A stretch of DNA of 64,000 nt from Bacteroidota bacterium (GCA_023434665.1 JAEYSM010000026.1:72565-136564); one strand, 5' to 3'. Numbered from the stretch's first letter, positions 1-9,433 are shown. Translations and numbers: made by a program. Notes: generated from the sequence alone by a model not told the origin.

Positions 1-1118
1 GTTTCACCTGAACGATGACTCATTACTGCGGTATATCCATGTCTGTAGGCCATGTTCACCGCATCAATAGTTTCAGTAAGAGTTCCTATCTGATTTACCT
101 TAACTAGTATTGAGTTGGCAACACCTCTTTCAATGCCAAGTTTCAATCTCTCGGAATTGGTAACAAACAAATCATCACCAACAAGCTGGACATTTGAGCC
201 CATTCTTTCAGTCATAAGTTTCCAGCCATCCCAATCGTCTTCAGCCATACCATCTTCAATTGAAATAATTGGATAATTGTCAACCCAATTCTTCCAGTAA
301 TCAACCATTTGAGATGGAGTCAACTTATCACCTGTTGATTTGTGTAAGTGATAAACTTTTTCTTCTGGAAGATAATATTCAGAAGATGCAGGATCTAAGG
401 CTAAATAAATATCCTGACCTGGTTTATAACCTGCTTTTTCTATTGCCTGCAGGATGACTTTCACCGCTTCTTCATTCGATTTAAGATTTGGAGCAAATCC
501 ACCTTCATCTCCAACGTTGGTTGAATAACCATTCTTTTTGAGAACAGACTTAAGGTTATGGAATACTTCTGCACCCATCCTAAGAGCTTCAGAAAAGTTG
601 CTTGCCCCGACAGGCATAATCATGAATTCCTGAAAGTCAATTGCATTGTCAGCATGAGATCCACCATTGATAATATTCATCATTGGAATCGGAAGGGTAT
701 TAGCATTAACACCTCCTACATATCTATATAAAAACTGACCTGACAATTGGGCAGCGGCATTAGCCACAGCTAAAGAAACCCCAAGAATAGCATTAGCACC
801 CAAATTACCCTTATTTGGTGTGCCATCCAGCTCAATCATTCTGGCATCTATTTCATTCTGATCGAATAGTAGGTAACCTTTAAGTTCTTCAGCCAGAACA
901 CTGTTAACATTCTTAACAGCTTGCATGACACCCTTACCCAAATAAATTTTCTTATCACCATCACGAAGCTCAACAGCTTCATGAACACCGGTTGAAGCTC
1001 CGGACGGTACTGCAGCCCTTCCCATAATTCCACTGGTGGTATAAACATCAACCTCAATAGTCGGATTGCCACGTGAATCAAGGATTTGACGGGCATAAAT
1101 GTTTGAAATTGTACTCAT
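1..1118 (-). CDS. eno: enolase (3' end cut by window edge)
   Basis: Phosphopyruvate hydratase, interconverting 2-phosphoglycerate and phosphoenolpyruvate in glycolysis; cytoplasmic. I translated the minus strand from ATG at 1118 (MSTISNIYARQILDSRGNPT). About 372 of the usual ~430 residues lie in the window; the C-terminus is beyond base 1. Visible family signatures are SGASTG near the N-terminus, GGSHADNAIDFQEFM, VGDEGGFAP with the catalytic Glu, SIEDGMAEDDW with a metal ligand, and ILVKVNQIGTLTET with the catalytic Lys. It lies downstream of the ribosomal cluster but behind a terminator, so it probably has its own promoter in 1119-1162. No disruption is seen. Confidence 0.97.
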   Translation of the reverse strand, partial: MSTISNIYARQILDSRGNPTIEVDVYTTSGIMGRAAVPSGASTGVHEAVELRDGDKKIYLGKGVMQAVKNVNSVLAEELKGYLLFDQNEIDARMIELDGTPNKGNLGANAILGVSLAVANAAAQLSGQFLYRYVGGVNANTLPIPMMNIINGGSHADNAIDFQEFMIMPVGASNFSEALRMGAEVFHNLKSVLKKNGYSTNVGDEGGFAPNLKSNEEAVKVILQAIEKAGYKPGQDIYLALDPASSEYYLPEEKVYHLHKSTGDKLTPSQMVDYWKNWVDNYPIISIEDGMAEDDWDGWKLMTERMGSNVQLVGDDLFVTNSERLKLGIERGVANSILVKVNQIGTLTETIDAVNMAYRHGYTAVMSHRSGE

Positions 1119-1162
1119 AGCTATATTTTTATTAATTTTTTGTTCTTAATGATTACTATAAA

Positions 1163-1198
1163 CAAAAAAGAGGACAAAGCAATTATACTTTATCCTCA
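1163..1198 (-). terminator. Rho-independent terminator of the ribosomal cluster
   Basis: On the minus strand a stem GAGGA-TAAAG / CTTTG-TCCTC with an 8-base loop is followed by a run of six T. It lies between rplQ and eno and separates the alpha operon from enolase. Confidence 0.8.
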
Positions 1199-1217
1199 TT
1201 CCTGTTATTTGATAGTA

Positions 1218-1727
1218 TTAATCCTTATTTTCAACATTCTCTTCATTTGAAGTTTCAGCTGCTGGTTTATCTTGAGCAGCAGGAGTTTCAGCTTTAGAAT
1301 CTTTTACCTTGGTTCTGCTTCTTCTTGTCGTTTTAACTTTAGGTGCTTCTTTAACAGCTAACATACTTTCGTTAAAATCAACCAGCTCCATCATACACAT
1401 TTCGGCATTATCACCTAAACGAGTACCGGTTTTTAAAATTCTGGTATATCCTCCGGGACGAGTTGCTACTTTTACTGCAACATCTCTAAATAATGCTGAA
1501 ACGGCCTCTTTTGATTGCAGATATGAAAAAACCATACGCCGTGAATGAGTAGAGTCTGTTTTTGAACGGGTAATTAAAGGTTCAACATATGATCTCAGAG
1601 CTTTAGCCTTTGCTAATGTTGTATTTATACGTTTGTGAAGAATAAGCGAGGAAGCCATATTCGATAACATAGCTTTACGATGGGCGCTGGTCCTTCCAAG
1701 ATGATTGACTTTCTTTCCGTGTCTCAT
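1218..1727 (-). CDS. rplQ: 50S ribosomal protein L17
   Basis: Large-subunit protein near the exit tunnel. The N-terminal ~120 residues are the L17 fold (MRHGKKVNHLGRTSAHRKAM is the family start). The last ~50 residues are a low-complexity tail rich in Lys, Thr, Ala and Glu, which makes it 169 aa against ~120 in E. coli; such tails are usual in Bacteroidota L17. It starts 7 bases after rpoA, which is the standard alpha-operon order, and is the last gene before the terminator. Confidence 0.97.
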   Translation of the reverse strand: MRHGKKVNHLGRTSAHRKAMLSNMASSLILHKRINTTLAKAKALRSYVEPLITRSKTDSTHSRRMVFSYLQSKEAVSALFRDVAVKVATRPGGYTRILKTGTRLGDNAEMCMMELVDFNESMLAVKEAPKVKTTRRSRTKVKDSKAETPAAQDKPAAETSNEENVENKD

Positions 1728-1734
1728 TGTTCAA

Positions 1735-2727
1735 TTAATCCTTATCAAGTTTATATTTTGCGACATTCATACCGAATTCCAGGTTCTTTGATTTAACAAG
1801 GTCTTCTAGTTCAGTAAGTGATTTCTTACCAAAGTTCCTGAATTTCAACAAATCATTTTTATTATACGATACCAGTTCGCCTAATGTTTCAACGTCGGCT
1901 GCTTTAAGACAATTTAGAGCTCTGACTGAGAGATCCATATCAACTAGTTTAGTCTTGAGTAACTGACGGATATGTAATGAAGTTTCATCAAATTCATCAT
2001 TAACAGTCTTTTCTTCAGCATCAATGGTGATCTTTTCGTCAGAGAAAAGCATAAAGTGATGAATCAGAATACGAGCAGCCTCTTTAAGTGCATCTTTTGG
2101 TTTTATTGAACCATCAGAAGCAATTTCCAGGACAAGTTTCTCATAGTCAGTCTTCTGTTCAACACGGAAGTTTTCAATAGTATACTTCACATTCTTTATA
2201 GGAGTGTGGATAGAATCGATTGCTATAGTGCCTATAGGTGCATTGGGAACCTTATTCTCTTCAGCAGGAACATAACCACGACCTTTATCAATTGATAAAT
2301 CGATGATTAATTTCACTGATGGTTCCATATGGCAAATTTCCACTTCCGGATTCAATACCTGGAACACTGATAAGAACTTATTGATATCACCGGCTTTAAA
2401 AGTATCCTGACCGGAAATAACAACTCTTATTTGTTCATTAGTCTCTGATTCCAAAAGTCTTTTGAATCTGATCTTTTTTAAATTAAGGATGATATCAGTT
2501 ACATCTTCAACTACTCCTTTGATAGACGAAAACTCCATATCTACACCTTCTATCCTAACAGAAGTGATTGCGAATCCCTCAAGCGAGGAGAGGAGTATTC
2601 TCCGCAGAGCATTACCGATAGTGATTCCGAAGCCAGGTTCCAAAGGTCTGAATTCAAACATCCCTTTAGAATCATCAGCTTCGATCATAATAACCTTTTC
2701 AGGTTTTTGAAATGCTAATATTGCCAT
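1735..2727 (-). CDS. rpoA: DNA-directed RNA polymerase subunit alpha
   Basis: Scaffold subunit that nucleates core RNA polymerase assembly and contacts activators and upstream promoter DNA. At 330 aa it has normal length. The N-terminal domain includes GFGITIGNALRRILLSSLEG, the assembly motif. A C-terminal domain around residues 250-320 carries the two helix-hairpin-helix elements (LKAADVETLGELVSYNKNDL and FRNFGKKSLTELE). It sits between rpsD and rplQ as in most bacteria. Confidence 0.98.
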   Translation of the reverse strand: MAILAFQKPEKVIMIEADDSKGMFEFRPLEPGFGITIGNALRRILLSSLEGFAITSVRIEGVDMEFSSIKGVVEDVTDIILNLKKIRFKRLLESETNEQIRVVISGQDTFKAGDINKFLSVFQVLNPEVEICHMEPSVKLIIDLSIDKGRGYVPAEENKVPNAPIGTIAIDSIHTPIKNVKYTIENFRVEQKTDYEKLVLEIASDGSIKPKDALKEAARILIHHFMLFSDEKITIDAEEKTVNDEFDETSLHIRQLLKTKLVDMDLSVRALNCLKAADVETLGELVSYNKNDLLKFRNFGKKSLTELEDLVKSKNLEFGMNVAKYKLDKD

Positions 2728-2770
2728 ATTATCTTCCTCTTGAGTAATAAATTAATTAACCTTAAAATCA

Positions 2771-3376
2771 TTATTTTGAATACAACTCAACGATGAGCTG
2801 CTCTTTAATATTTTCAGGGATATCTTCACGAGCTGGTAATCCTGTTAGCTTGCCTGTCAAAAGATTTCCATCCCATTCAAGCCATGGGTAGCTATTACGC
2901 TTTCCTGCCAGTGAATTCTGAATTACTTCAAGAGATTTTGATCTCTCTCTTACTGCTATAATATCTCCAACTTTCAATTCATAAGAAGGAACATTAACTA
3001 CCGCGCCATTAACAACAACGTGGCAATGAGTAACCAACTGACGAGCAGCATTACGAGATGGAGCTATTCCTAAACGATATACTACATTATCAAGTCTTGC
3101 TTCAATTAACTGAAGAAGAATCTCACCGGTAATACCCTTTTTACGAGAAGCTTTATGGAAAACATTTTTGAATTGTTTCTCAAGAATTCCATAGGTATAC
3201 TTGGCTTTTTGTTTCTCCTGAAGCTGAGTACCATACTCAGAAAGTTTTTTACGCCTTTTTGTATTTCCATGCATTCCGGGACCATAATTCTTTTTTTCGA
3301 AATATTTATCCGGACCGTAAATGGGGTCTTTAAATTTACGTGCAATCTTGGTTTTTGGACCTGTGTACCTGGCCAT
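2771..3376 (-). CDS. rpsD: 30S ribosomal protein S4
   Basis: Primary 16S rRNA-binding protein that organises the 5' domain and, in many bacteria, regulates the alpha operon. 201 aa. The start MARYTGPKTKIARKF and the S4 RNA-binding domain (LDNVVYRLGIAPSRNAARQL, around residues 92-112) are clear. The N-terminal Cys zinc motif of some S4 proteins is absent. Located between rpsK and rpoA. Confidence 0.97.
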   Translation of the reverse strand: MARYTGPKTKIARKFKDPIYGPDKYFEKKNYGPGMHGNTKRRKKLSEYGTQLQEKQKAKYTYGILEKQFKNVFHKASRKKGITGEILLQLIEARLDNVVYRLGIAPSRNAARQLVTHCHVVVNGAVVNVPSYELKVGDIIAVRERSKSLEVIQNSLAGKRNSYPWLEWDGNLLTGKLTGLPAREDIPENIKEQLIVELYSK

Positions 3377-3473
3377 AATTACTTTGTTATTATATTTTCA
3401 ATTGTTTCTACAAATTGTAAGCTTACCGCCAAACCATCTTAGTAAGAGCAAGCAGTACAGCTATACTGTTTAT

Positions 3474-3863
3474 TTATACCCTACGTCTTTTTGGAGGACG
3501 GCAACCATTGTGAGGCATTGGAGTAACGTCCATAATCTCAGTTACTTCAATTCCTGAAGAATGAATAGTACGGATAGCAGACTCACGTCCCGATCCTGGT
3601 CCCTTTACAAAAACCTTAACCTTACGAAGTCCAGCGTCAAATGCAACTTTCGAACAATCGGTTGCAGCCATTTGTGCAGCATATGGAGTGTTCTTTTTTG
3701 AACCTCTGAATCCCATTTTGCCTGCTGATGCCCAGCTGATCACTTGTCCTGAGTTATTTGTCAGGGAGATAATAATATTGTTGAATGAGGCCGTAACATA
3801 TGCATGACCTATCGGATCAACTTTTACTACTTTTTTCTTTGATGTTTTAGCAGCTTTTGCCAT
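3474..3863 (-). CDS. rpsK: 30S ribosomal protein S11
   Basis: Platform protein of the small subunit, close to the E-site mRNA. 129 aa, with the family core FNNIIISLTNNSGQVISWAS and the C-terminal signature DVTPMPHNGCRPPKRRRV. Start ATG at 3863 follows rpsM by 51 bases. Confidence 0.97.
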   Translation of the reverse strand: MAKAAKTSKKKVVKVDPIGHAYVTASFNNIIISLTNNSGQVISWASAGKMGFRGSKKNTPYAAQMAATDCSKVAFDAGLRKVKVFVKGPGSGRESAIRTIHSSGIEVTEIMDVTPMPHNGCRPPKRRRV

Positions 3864-3914
3864 AACAGTTTATTTTCTCTTTCTTAAATTAAATATTGAT
3901 CAAGGGACTAACCA

Positions 3915-4295
3915 TTAACCCTTAGTTGCTTTCTTCTTATTTGCAACAGTTTTCTTTTTGCCCTTACGTGTACGTGCATTGTTTTTGGTACTCTGTCCGC
4001 GAAGCGGAAGTCCAAGACGATGACGAATTCCACGGTAGCAGCCAATATCCATCAAGCGTTTGATGTTTGTCTGCACTTCTGTGCGCAAGGCTCCTTCTAC
4101 TTTTATTTCATCAGCAATGATTGTACGAATTGCGTTCTGCTCATCGTCGTTCCAATCCTGAACTTTTTTGTTAACATCTATCCCTGCAGAGTGTAATATT
4201 CTCTGGGCTGTGCTGCGGCCAATGCCATAAATGTAGGTTAATCCTATCTCGCCTCTTTTGTTCTTGGGTATATCAATACCAGCAATACGTGCCAT
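3915..4295 (-). CDS. rpsM: 30S ribosomal protein S13
   Basis: Head protein contacting the P-site tRNA and the large subunit. 126 aa. It starts MARIAGIDIPKNKRGEIGL, contains the helix-hairpin-helix IYGIGRSTAQRIL and the rRNA-binding RHRLGLPLRGQSTKNNARTR, and ends in a basic tail that reaches the tRNA sites. Confidence 0.97.
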   Translation of the reverse strand: MARIAGIDIPKNKRGEIGLTYIYGIGRSTAQRILHSAGIDVNKKVQDWNDDEQNAIRTIIADEIKVEGALRTEVQTNIKRLMDIGCYRGIRHRLGLPLRGQSTKNNARTRKGKKKTVANKKKATKG

Positions 4296-4320
4296 ATATT
4301 GTTTATTGTTGTGACGTTAA

Positions 4321-4437
4321 TTATCCTTGTCTTTGTTTATATTTCGGGTTCTTTTTGTTGATTATATACAACCTTCCCTTTCTTCTGACTATCTTGCAGT
4401 CAGGTGTTCTTTTCTTAACTGATGCTCTTACTTTCAT
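4321..4437 (-). CDS. rpmJ: 50S ribosomal protein L36, zinc-less form
   Basis: A small gene read by hand on the minus strand: 38 codons from ATG at 4437 to TAA at 4321, beginning MKVRASVKKRTPDCKIVRRK and ending KNPKYKQRQG. It lies between infA and rpsM, the standard place. The zinc-binding form of L36 has three Cys and one His; here only one Cys remains and the His is Tyr, so this is the zinc-independent (C-minus) form. Confidence 0.95.
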   Translation of the reverse strand: MKVRASVKKRTPDCKIVRRKGRLYIINKKNPKYKQRQG

Positions 4438-4457
4438 TTTGTAATAAGATGGTTTGT

Positions 4458-4676
4458 TTATTTATACCGGAAAATAATTCTTCCCTTGCTAAGATCATAT
4501 GGCGACATCTCGAGCTTAACTTTATCGCCAGGTAAAATTTTGATGTAATGCATCCTCATTTTACCTGAAATATGAGCCGTTATAATATGCCCATTCTCTA
4601 GTTCAACACGGAACATTGCATTACCTAATGATTCGGTAACCGTTCCATCTTGTTCTATTGAAATTTGTTTCGCCAT
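4458..4676 (-). CDS. infA: translation initiation factor IF-1
   Basis: 72 aa OB-fold protein that occupies the A site during initiation and helps IF-2 and IF-3. It begins MAKQISIEQDGTVTESLGNA and has the family core HISGKMRMHYIKILPGDKV and PYDLSKGRIIFRYK. It is placed between map and rpmJ, 10 bases after map ends. Confidence 0.97.
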   Translation of the reverse strand: MAKQISIEQDGTVTESLGNAMFRVELENGHIITAHISGKMRMHYIKILPGDKVKLEMSPYDLSKGRIIFRYK

Positions 4677-4686
4677 TTATAATTCT

Positions 4687-5469
4687 TTAATTTTCTTTAT
4701 TTTGTAATACTTTCTCAATTTCATTAAAGGAAGATAAAATCAATGGTTCTTTGTTGGTAATGGCTATTTGATGTTCATAATGAGCAGATGGGCGTCTGTC
4801 AGCTGTCCTAATGGTCCAGCCATCCCTGTCCTGTGTAACGTTACGTGTACCCATGTTGATCATCGGTTCGATACAAATTACCAGACCAGGTTTAAGCATA
4901 ATCCCATCTCCTCGCCTTCCATAGTTTGGAACTTCAGGACTCTCATGAAGATTAGTGCCTATTCCATGTCCAACCAAGTCTCTCACAACACCATAACCAA
5001 AGCTTTCCACATATGTTTGAACCTCGTAACCAATATTCCCGATCCGATTTCCAGCTTTTGCAACTTTTATGCCAAGATAGAGTGATTCTTTGGTGCGTTC
5101 CATTAGCAATCGCTTTTCATCACTTACTTCACCTACTGCAAAAGTATAAGCGGAATCACCATAAAAACCGTTCATAAATGTTCCACAATCTACTGACACA
5201 ATGTCACCTTCCTTCAGGATTTCATCTCCCGGAAAACCATGCACAACGACATCATTGACCGATATGCATAAAGTTGCCGGAAATCCATTATAACCCTTAA
5301 ATGCTGGAATTGCTTTATGGTCCCGGATAAATGTTTCAGCAACTTTATCCAGTTCAATCGTTTTAATTCCAGGTCGGATAATTTTGGCTACTTCAGCCAA
5401 GGTTTTACCAACAAGCAAAGAACTCTGTTGTATTAATTCAATTTCCTCTTTTGTCTTATAATAGATCAT
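4687..5469 (-). CDS. map: methionine aminopeptidase, type I
   Basis: Removes the initiator Met from new proteins; cytoplasmic metalloenzyme. 260 aa. The pita-bread metal ligands are visible: two Asp in VDCGTFMNGFYGDSAYTF, His in GHGIGTNLHESPEVPNYG, and two Glu in VICIEPMINMG and YEHQIAIT. It lies directly after secY (10-base gap). In many bacteria adk sits between these two genes; it is absent here. Confidence 0.97.
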   Translation of the reverse strand: MIYYKTKEEIELIQQSSLLVGKTLAEVAKIIRPGIKTIELDKVAETFIRDHKAIPAFKGYNGFPATLCISVNDVVVHGFPGDEILKEGDIVSVDCGTFMNGFYGDSAYTFAVGEVSDEKRLLMERTKESLYLGIKVAKAGNRIGNIGYEVQTYVESFGYGVVRDLVGHGIGTNLHESPEVPNYGRRGDGIMLKPGLVICIEPMINMGTRNVTQDRDGWTIRTADRRPSAHYEHQIAITNKEPLILSSFNEIEKVLQNKEN

Positions 5470-5479
5470 CGTATAATAA

Positions 5480-6835
5480 TTACATACTGATCGAAGAACG
5501 TCCTTTAATACGGCCCGACTTTGTCAATCCATCATAATGGCGCATTAAAAGATGACTTTCAATCTGTTGCAATGTATCAAGTACAACACCTACAAGAATA
5601 AGCAGCGATGTACCTCCGTAAAAATTAGCAAACTGAGAAGTTACTCCTATCTGAGCTACCAATGCAGGCATAATCGCAACAAATGCCAGGAAGATTGAAC
5701 CTGGAAGAGTAATGCGCGACATTATCTGATCAATGAACTCAGCGGTTTTCTTTCCTGGTTTAACACCTGGAATAAAACCATTATTCTTCTTCATATCCTC
5801 AGCCATCTGATTTGGATTAATCGTTATGGCAGTATAGAAGTAAGTAAATGCTATAATTAAAAAAGCGAATACAAAATTATACCAAAATCCGTTAACATTT
5901 GTAAATGTGGCGGCAAAACCTGAAAGTGATTCCGATTGAGCAAATCCGGCAAATGTTATAGGTAAAAACATAATTGCCTGTGCAAAGATGATTGGCATTA
6001 CACCAGCAGCATTTACTTTCAATGGAATGTACTGACGTACACCACCATATTGCTTGTTACCAACTATTCTTTTTGCATATTGTACAGGTATTTTTCTGGT
6101 TCCCTGAACAAGCAAAATACTTACAAGAATAACACCTACAAGTACTGCTAATTCAACAATGAATATTACCAATCCACCGCCTTGCTGTTCCATACGTGAA
6201 ACCAATTCTCCGAAGAGTGCAAAAGGTAAACGGGCTATAATACCGATCATAATAATCAGTGAGATACCATTTCCAATTCCTTTGTCTGTAATTCTTTCAC
6301 CAAGCCACATAACGAACAGTGTACCAGCAACAAGAATAACAACAGATGATACCCAGAAGAAAGTTCCAGGAGTAGTGATTGCAGGATCGAAAGGTGCAAT
6401 CGCGTTAGCCGGCAATTGAGCTATGAGGTTTGCAATGTAAGCCGGAGCCTGAAAACCAGTAATCAAAACTGTAAGATAACGGGTAATCTGATTAATTTTC
6501 TTTCTTCCGCTTTCACCTTCTTTCTGAAGTTTTTGGAAATAAGGTATGGCCATACCTAACAACTGCACAACAATTGATGCAGAAATGTAAGGCATGATAC
6601 CTAATGCGAAAATAGAAGCATTTGAAAAGGCGCCACCGGAAAACATATTAAGTAACCCAAGTAAACCACCTTCCGTCTGGTCCTGCAATACAGCAAGCTG
6701 ATTAGGATCAATTCCCGGCAGCGTAACATAAGACCCGAATCGGTATATTAGGATAATACCTAAAGTATAAGCAATACGCTTACGCAGATCCTCAATCTTA
6801 TATATGTTTCTTATTGTTTGAATTAATCTTTTCAT
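5480..6835 (-). CDS. secY: preprotein translocase subunit SecY
   Basis: Channel subunit of the SecYEG translocon in the inner membrane. 451 aa with ten hydrophobic segments expected for the family. The start region (KRIAYTLGIILIYRFGSYV) and the cytoplasmic loop ITDKGIGNGISLIIMIGI are typical. Between rplO and map in a spc-operon order. Confidence 0.97.
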   Translation of the reverse strand: MKRLIQTIRNIYKIEDLRKRIAYTLGIILIYRFGSYVTLPGIDPNQLAVLQDQTEGGLLGLLNMFSGGAFSNASIFALGIMPYISASIVVQLLGMAIPYFQKLQKEGESGRKKINQITRYLTVLITGFQAPAYIANLIAQLPANAIAPFDPAITTPGTFFWVSSVVILVAGTLFVMWLGERITDKGIGNGISLIIMIGIIARLPFALFGELVSRMEQQGGGLVIFIVELAVLVGVILVSILLVQGTRKIPVQYAKRIVGNKQYGGVRQYIPLKVNAAGVMPIIFAQAIMFLPITFAGFAQSESLSGFAATFTNVNGFWYNFVFAFLIIAFTYFYTAITINPNQMAEDMKKNNGFIPGVKPGKKTAEFIDQIMSRITLPGSIFLAFVAIMPALVAQIGVTSQFANFYGGTSLLILVGVVLDTLQQIESHLLMRHYDGLTKSGRIKGRSSISM

Positions 6836-6842
6836 CTAAGGT

Positions 6843-7289
6843 TTAGATTTTAGTGGCTTGACCTCCGTTGGATTCAATTGCTTTAGCAGCACTAGCTGAA
6901 AAAGCATGAGCTTTAACTTCTACTTTAGCAGTAAATTCGCCTCTGCCAAGAATCTTGATTCTGTCATTCTTTGAAGCTATACCATTTTCGATGAAAGTTT
7001 CCATATCGATCACTTCCAGGTTTTGTGATGTAACTAAAGCCTGAAGAACATCAAGGTTTATACTGCGATATTCCACGCGATTGATGTTTCTGAAGCCATA
7101 TTTAGGCAAACGTCTGTAAATTGGCATTTGTCCACCCTCAAAACCTACTTTTCTGCTATAACCTGACCTTGACTTTGCTCCTTTATGACCACGTGTGGAT
7201 GTACCTCCGCGACCTGAACCCTGCCCACGTCCGATTCTTTTTGCATTCTTAGTTGAACCTGCAGCTGGTTTAAGATTACTTAAATCCAT
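6843..7289 (-). CDS. rplO: 50S ribosomal protein L15
   Basis: Late-assembly large-subunit protein. 148 aa. The N-terminus is extended and rich in Gly, Arg and Ser (GRGQGSGRGGTSTRGHKGAK), then the globular part including FEGGQMPIYRRLPKYGF. Eight-base gap to secY. Confidence 0.97.
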   Translation of the reverse strand: MDLSNLKPAAGSTKNAKRIGRGQGSGRGGTSTRGHKGAKSRSGYSRKVGFEGGQMPIYRRLPKYGFRNINRVEYRSINLDVLQALVTSQNLEVIDMETFIENGIASKNDRIKILGRGEFTAKVEVKAHAFSASAAKAIESNGGQATKI

Positions 7290-7318
7290 AATATCTTTTC
7301 CGTTAACTTAGTTGTAAA

Positions 7319-7498
7319 TTAAATTTCTTCCACTTTAAGTAAGTGATTGATCTTAGCAATCATTCCCTCAATCTGGGGAGTTGCAACCACTTCAATAGGA
7401 CGGCCCATTCTCGAAATACCTAAAGCTTTCAAGGTTCTTTTCTGACGTTCGGGCTGTTTTATACCACTCTTAATCTGTGTTACTCTCAATTTTTTCAT
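7319..7498 (-). CDS. rpmD: 50S ribosomal protein L30
   Basis: Read by hand: 59 codons plus TAA from ATG at 7498, beginning MKKLRVTQIKSGIKQPERQK and containing TLKALGISRMGRPIEV. This is the short bacterial L30 and it lies between rpsE and rplO, its usual position. Confidence 0.95.
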   Translation of the reverse strand: MKKLRVTQIKSGIKQPERQKRTLKALGISRMGRPIEVVATPQIEGMIAKINHLLKVEEI

Positions 7499-7522
7499 GT
7501 TGGTACTTTTTAAACGGTCATA

Positions 7523-8041
7523 TTAACCATTGAATACTTTATTAAGATCAACACCTCGAAGTTGAGCTACTGAATAAGCATCACGCAAACTAACGAGGGC
7601 ATCTATGGTAGCTTTAACAACACTGTGTGGGTTAGATGAACCTTTAGATTTTGCTAATACGTCAGTAACACCAACACTTTCCAAAACAGCACGCATAGCA
7701 CCACCTGCGATAACACCGGTACCAGGAGTAGCTGGTTTAATAAACACTAAAGCTCCACCATATTTTCCCAATTGTTCATGTGGGATTGTACCTTTTAATA
7801 CAGGCACTTTTACGAGGTTTTTCTTAGCATCATCAACTCCCTTTGCGATTGCGGCAGTTACTTCCTTAGCCTTGCCAAGACCGTAACCAACAACACCGTT
7901 TTCATTTCCTACGACTACGATGGCTGAGAAGCTGAAAGTCCTACCTCCCTTGGTTACCTTAGTAACCCTCTGAATGCTTACCAGGCGGTCTTTAAATTCT
8001 ATCTCGCTGGATTTTACTCTCTTAATATTTGTGTTTGCCAT
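7523..8041 (-). CDS. rpsE: 30S ribosomal protein S5
   Basis: Small-subunit protein at the mRNA entry helicase site and involved in fidelity. 172 aa. Double-stranded RNA-binding N-domain (VTKVTKGGRTFSFSAIVVVG) and C-domain with KPATPGTGVIAGGAMRAVLE. Five bases separate it from rplR. Confidence 0.97.
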   Translation of the reverse strand: MANTNIKRVKSSEIEFKDRLVSIQRVTKVTKGGRTFSFSAIVVVGNENGVVGYGLGKAKEVTAAIAKGVDDAKKNLVKVPVLKGTIPHEQLGKYGGALVFIKPATPGTGVIAGGAMRAVLESVGVTDVLAKSKGSSNPHSVVKATIDALVSLRDAYSVAQLRGVDLNKVFNG

Positions 8042-8046
8042 TTGCG

Positions 8047-8409
8047 TTAAAATTTAAGGCCTCCTTCTCTGGCCGCTTCAGCTAATGATTTAATTCTACC
8101 ATGGTACAAATATCCGTTGCGGTCAAATACCACTTTTTCTATTCCGGCTTCTATTGCTTTCTGAGCAATTAACTGACCAACCAGCTTAGCCTGCTCGATT
8201 TTAGCAACGGTGTTTCCTGATATTTCAGGAGCGAGTGACGATGCTGAAACAATAGTCCTTCCTTCCAGATCATTTATAATCTGTGCATAGATCTGTTTAT
8301 TGCTTCTGAACACTGTCAACCTTGGCTGCTCAGGAGTGCCGTTTACTACTTTACGGATTCTGAGTTTTATCCTGTGCCTTCTGTATTCTTTTCTGTTCTT
8401 AATAGCCAT
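8047..8409 (-). CDS. rplR: 50S ribosomal protein L18
   Basis: 5S rRNA-binding protein. 120 aa. Core includes RLTVFRSNKQIYAQIINDLE and the terminal VVFDRNGYLYHGRIKSLAEA. Between rplF and rpsE. Confidence 0.97.
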   Translation of the reverse strand: MAIKNRKEYRRHRIKLRIRKVVNGTPEQPRLTVFRSNKQIYAQIINDLEGRTIVSASSLAPEISGNTVAKIEQAKLVGQLIAQKAIEAGIEKVVFDRNGYLYHGRIKSLAEAAREGGLKF

Positions 8410-8459
8410 CCTGCGTTAAGGAATTTTTGTCCCGGTTTCCCGGAACGGGTTATTTAATA

Positions 8460-9017
8460 TTATTTATCAGATGCTGATTTTCCTGCTTTCTTCTTAACTA
8501 CCTCTCCCATAAATCGAATACCTTTTCCTTTATATGGCTCAGGCTTGCGCATCGATCTGATTTTGGCAGCTACTTGTCCAATTAATTGCTTATCAAATGA
8601 TGTAAGCGTAATTGTAGGATTTTTTCCCCTCTCTGCAGCTGCTGTTACTGTAACTTCAGCTGGCATTTCAAAAAAGATAGCGTGTGAATATCCCAAAGCT
8701 AATTCAAGCACATTATTATTAACGGTTGCTTTGTAACCCACACCTACTAATTCCTGAGTGATTGAAAAACCTTCAGATACACCTTTAACCATGTTGGCAA
8801 CTAAAGAACGATATAAACCATGTTTTGATCTTATATCCTGTTCTTCATTAGCTCTGATCAGAGTAAGGTGGTTATCTTCCACTTTCAGTTCAATATTTTT
8901 ATCTACCTGCTGTGTAAGTGTTCCTAGCTTGCCTTTTACAGAGATCACATTATCATCTGTTATTGTTATCTGAACTCCGGCAGGGATAACGATTGGCATT
9001 TTTCCAATTCTTGACAT
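8460..9017 (-). CDS. rplF: 50S ribosomal protein L6
   Basis: Large-subunit protein near the sarcin-ricin loop, where elongation factors bind. 185 aa. Begins MSRIGKMPIVIPAGVQI and has the C-terminal signature RKPEPYKGKGIRF. Between rpsH and rplR. Confidence 0.97.
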   Translation of the reverse strand: MSRIGKMPIVIPAGVQITITDDNVISVKGKLGTLTQQVDKNIELKVEDNHLTLIRANEEQDIRSKHGLYRSLVANMVKGVSEGFSITQELVGVGYKATVNNNVLELALGYSHAIFFEMPAEVTVTAAAERGKNPTITLTSFDKQLIGQVAAKIRSMRKPEPYKGKGIRFMGEVVKKKAGKSASDK

Positions 9018-9034
9018 CGTACGTTCTCCTATGA

Positions 9035-9433
9035 TTAGCTAATGTAACATAAAACCTCGCCACCAATATGAAGCGTCTTGGCTTCCTTGTCGGTCATTAA
9101 CCCACGGCTGGTTGATAATATAGCGATTCCTAGTCCGTTTAATACACGTGGAAGATTATCAGTTCCAGCATAGCGACGTAATCCAGGCTTGCTAACTCTT
9201 TCAAGTTTGCTGATTGCCGGTACTTTAGTGACAGGGTGATATTTCAAAGCTATCTTAATGGTTCCGGGGAAGTTTTCATCCTCAAACTTATAGTTTAATA
9301 TATAACCCTTATCAAAGAGTATCTTGGTGATCTCCTTCTTAATGTTTGAAGAAGGAATTTCCACGATACGGTGGTTAGCCATCACGGCGTTCCTCAACCG
9401 GGTCAGGTAATCTGCAATAGGATCTGTTACCAT
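9035..9433 (-). CDS. rpsH: 30S ribosomal protein S8
   Basis: Binds the 16S rRNA central domain and is the spc-operon repressor in E. coli. 132 aa. Starts MVTDPIADYLTRLRNAVMA and carries the family signature LGIAILSTSRGLMTDKEA. Confidence 0.97.
   Translation of the reverse strand: MVTDPIADYLTRLRNAVMANHRIVEIPSSNIKKEITKILFDKGYILNYKFEDENFPGTIKIALKYHPVTKVPAISKLERVSKPGLRRYAGTDNLPRVLNGLGIAILSTSRGLMTDKEAKTLHIGGEVLCYIS

Noticed and set aside
1309..1548. Plus-strand reading frame opposite rplQ
   Set aside because: Shadow of a highly conserved ribosomal gene; the same holds for the many other opposite-strand frames in the ribosomal, nar and susC regions.
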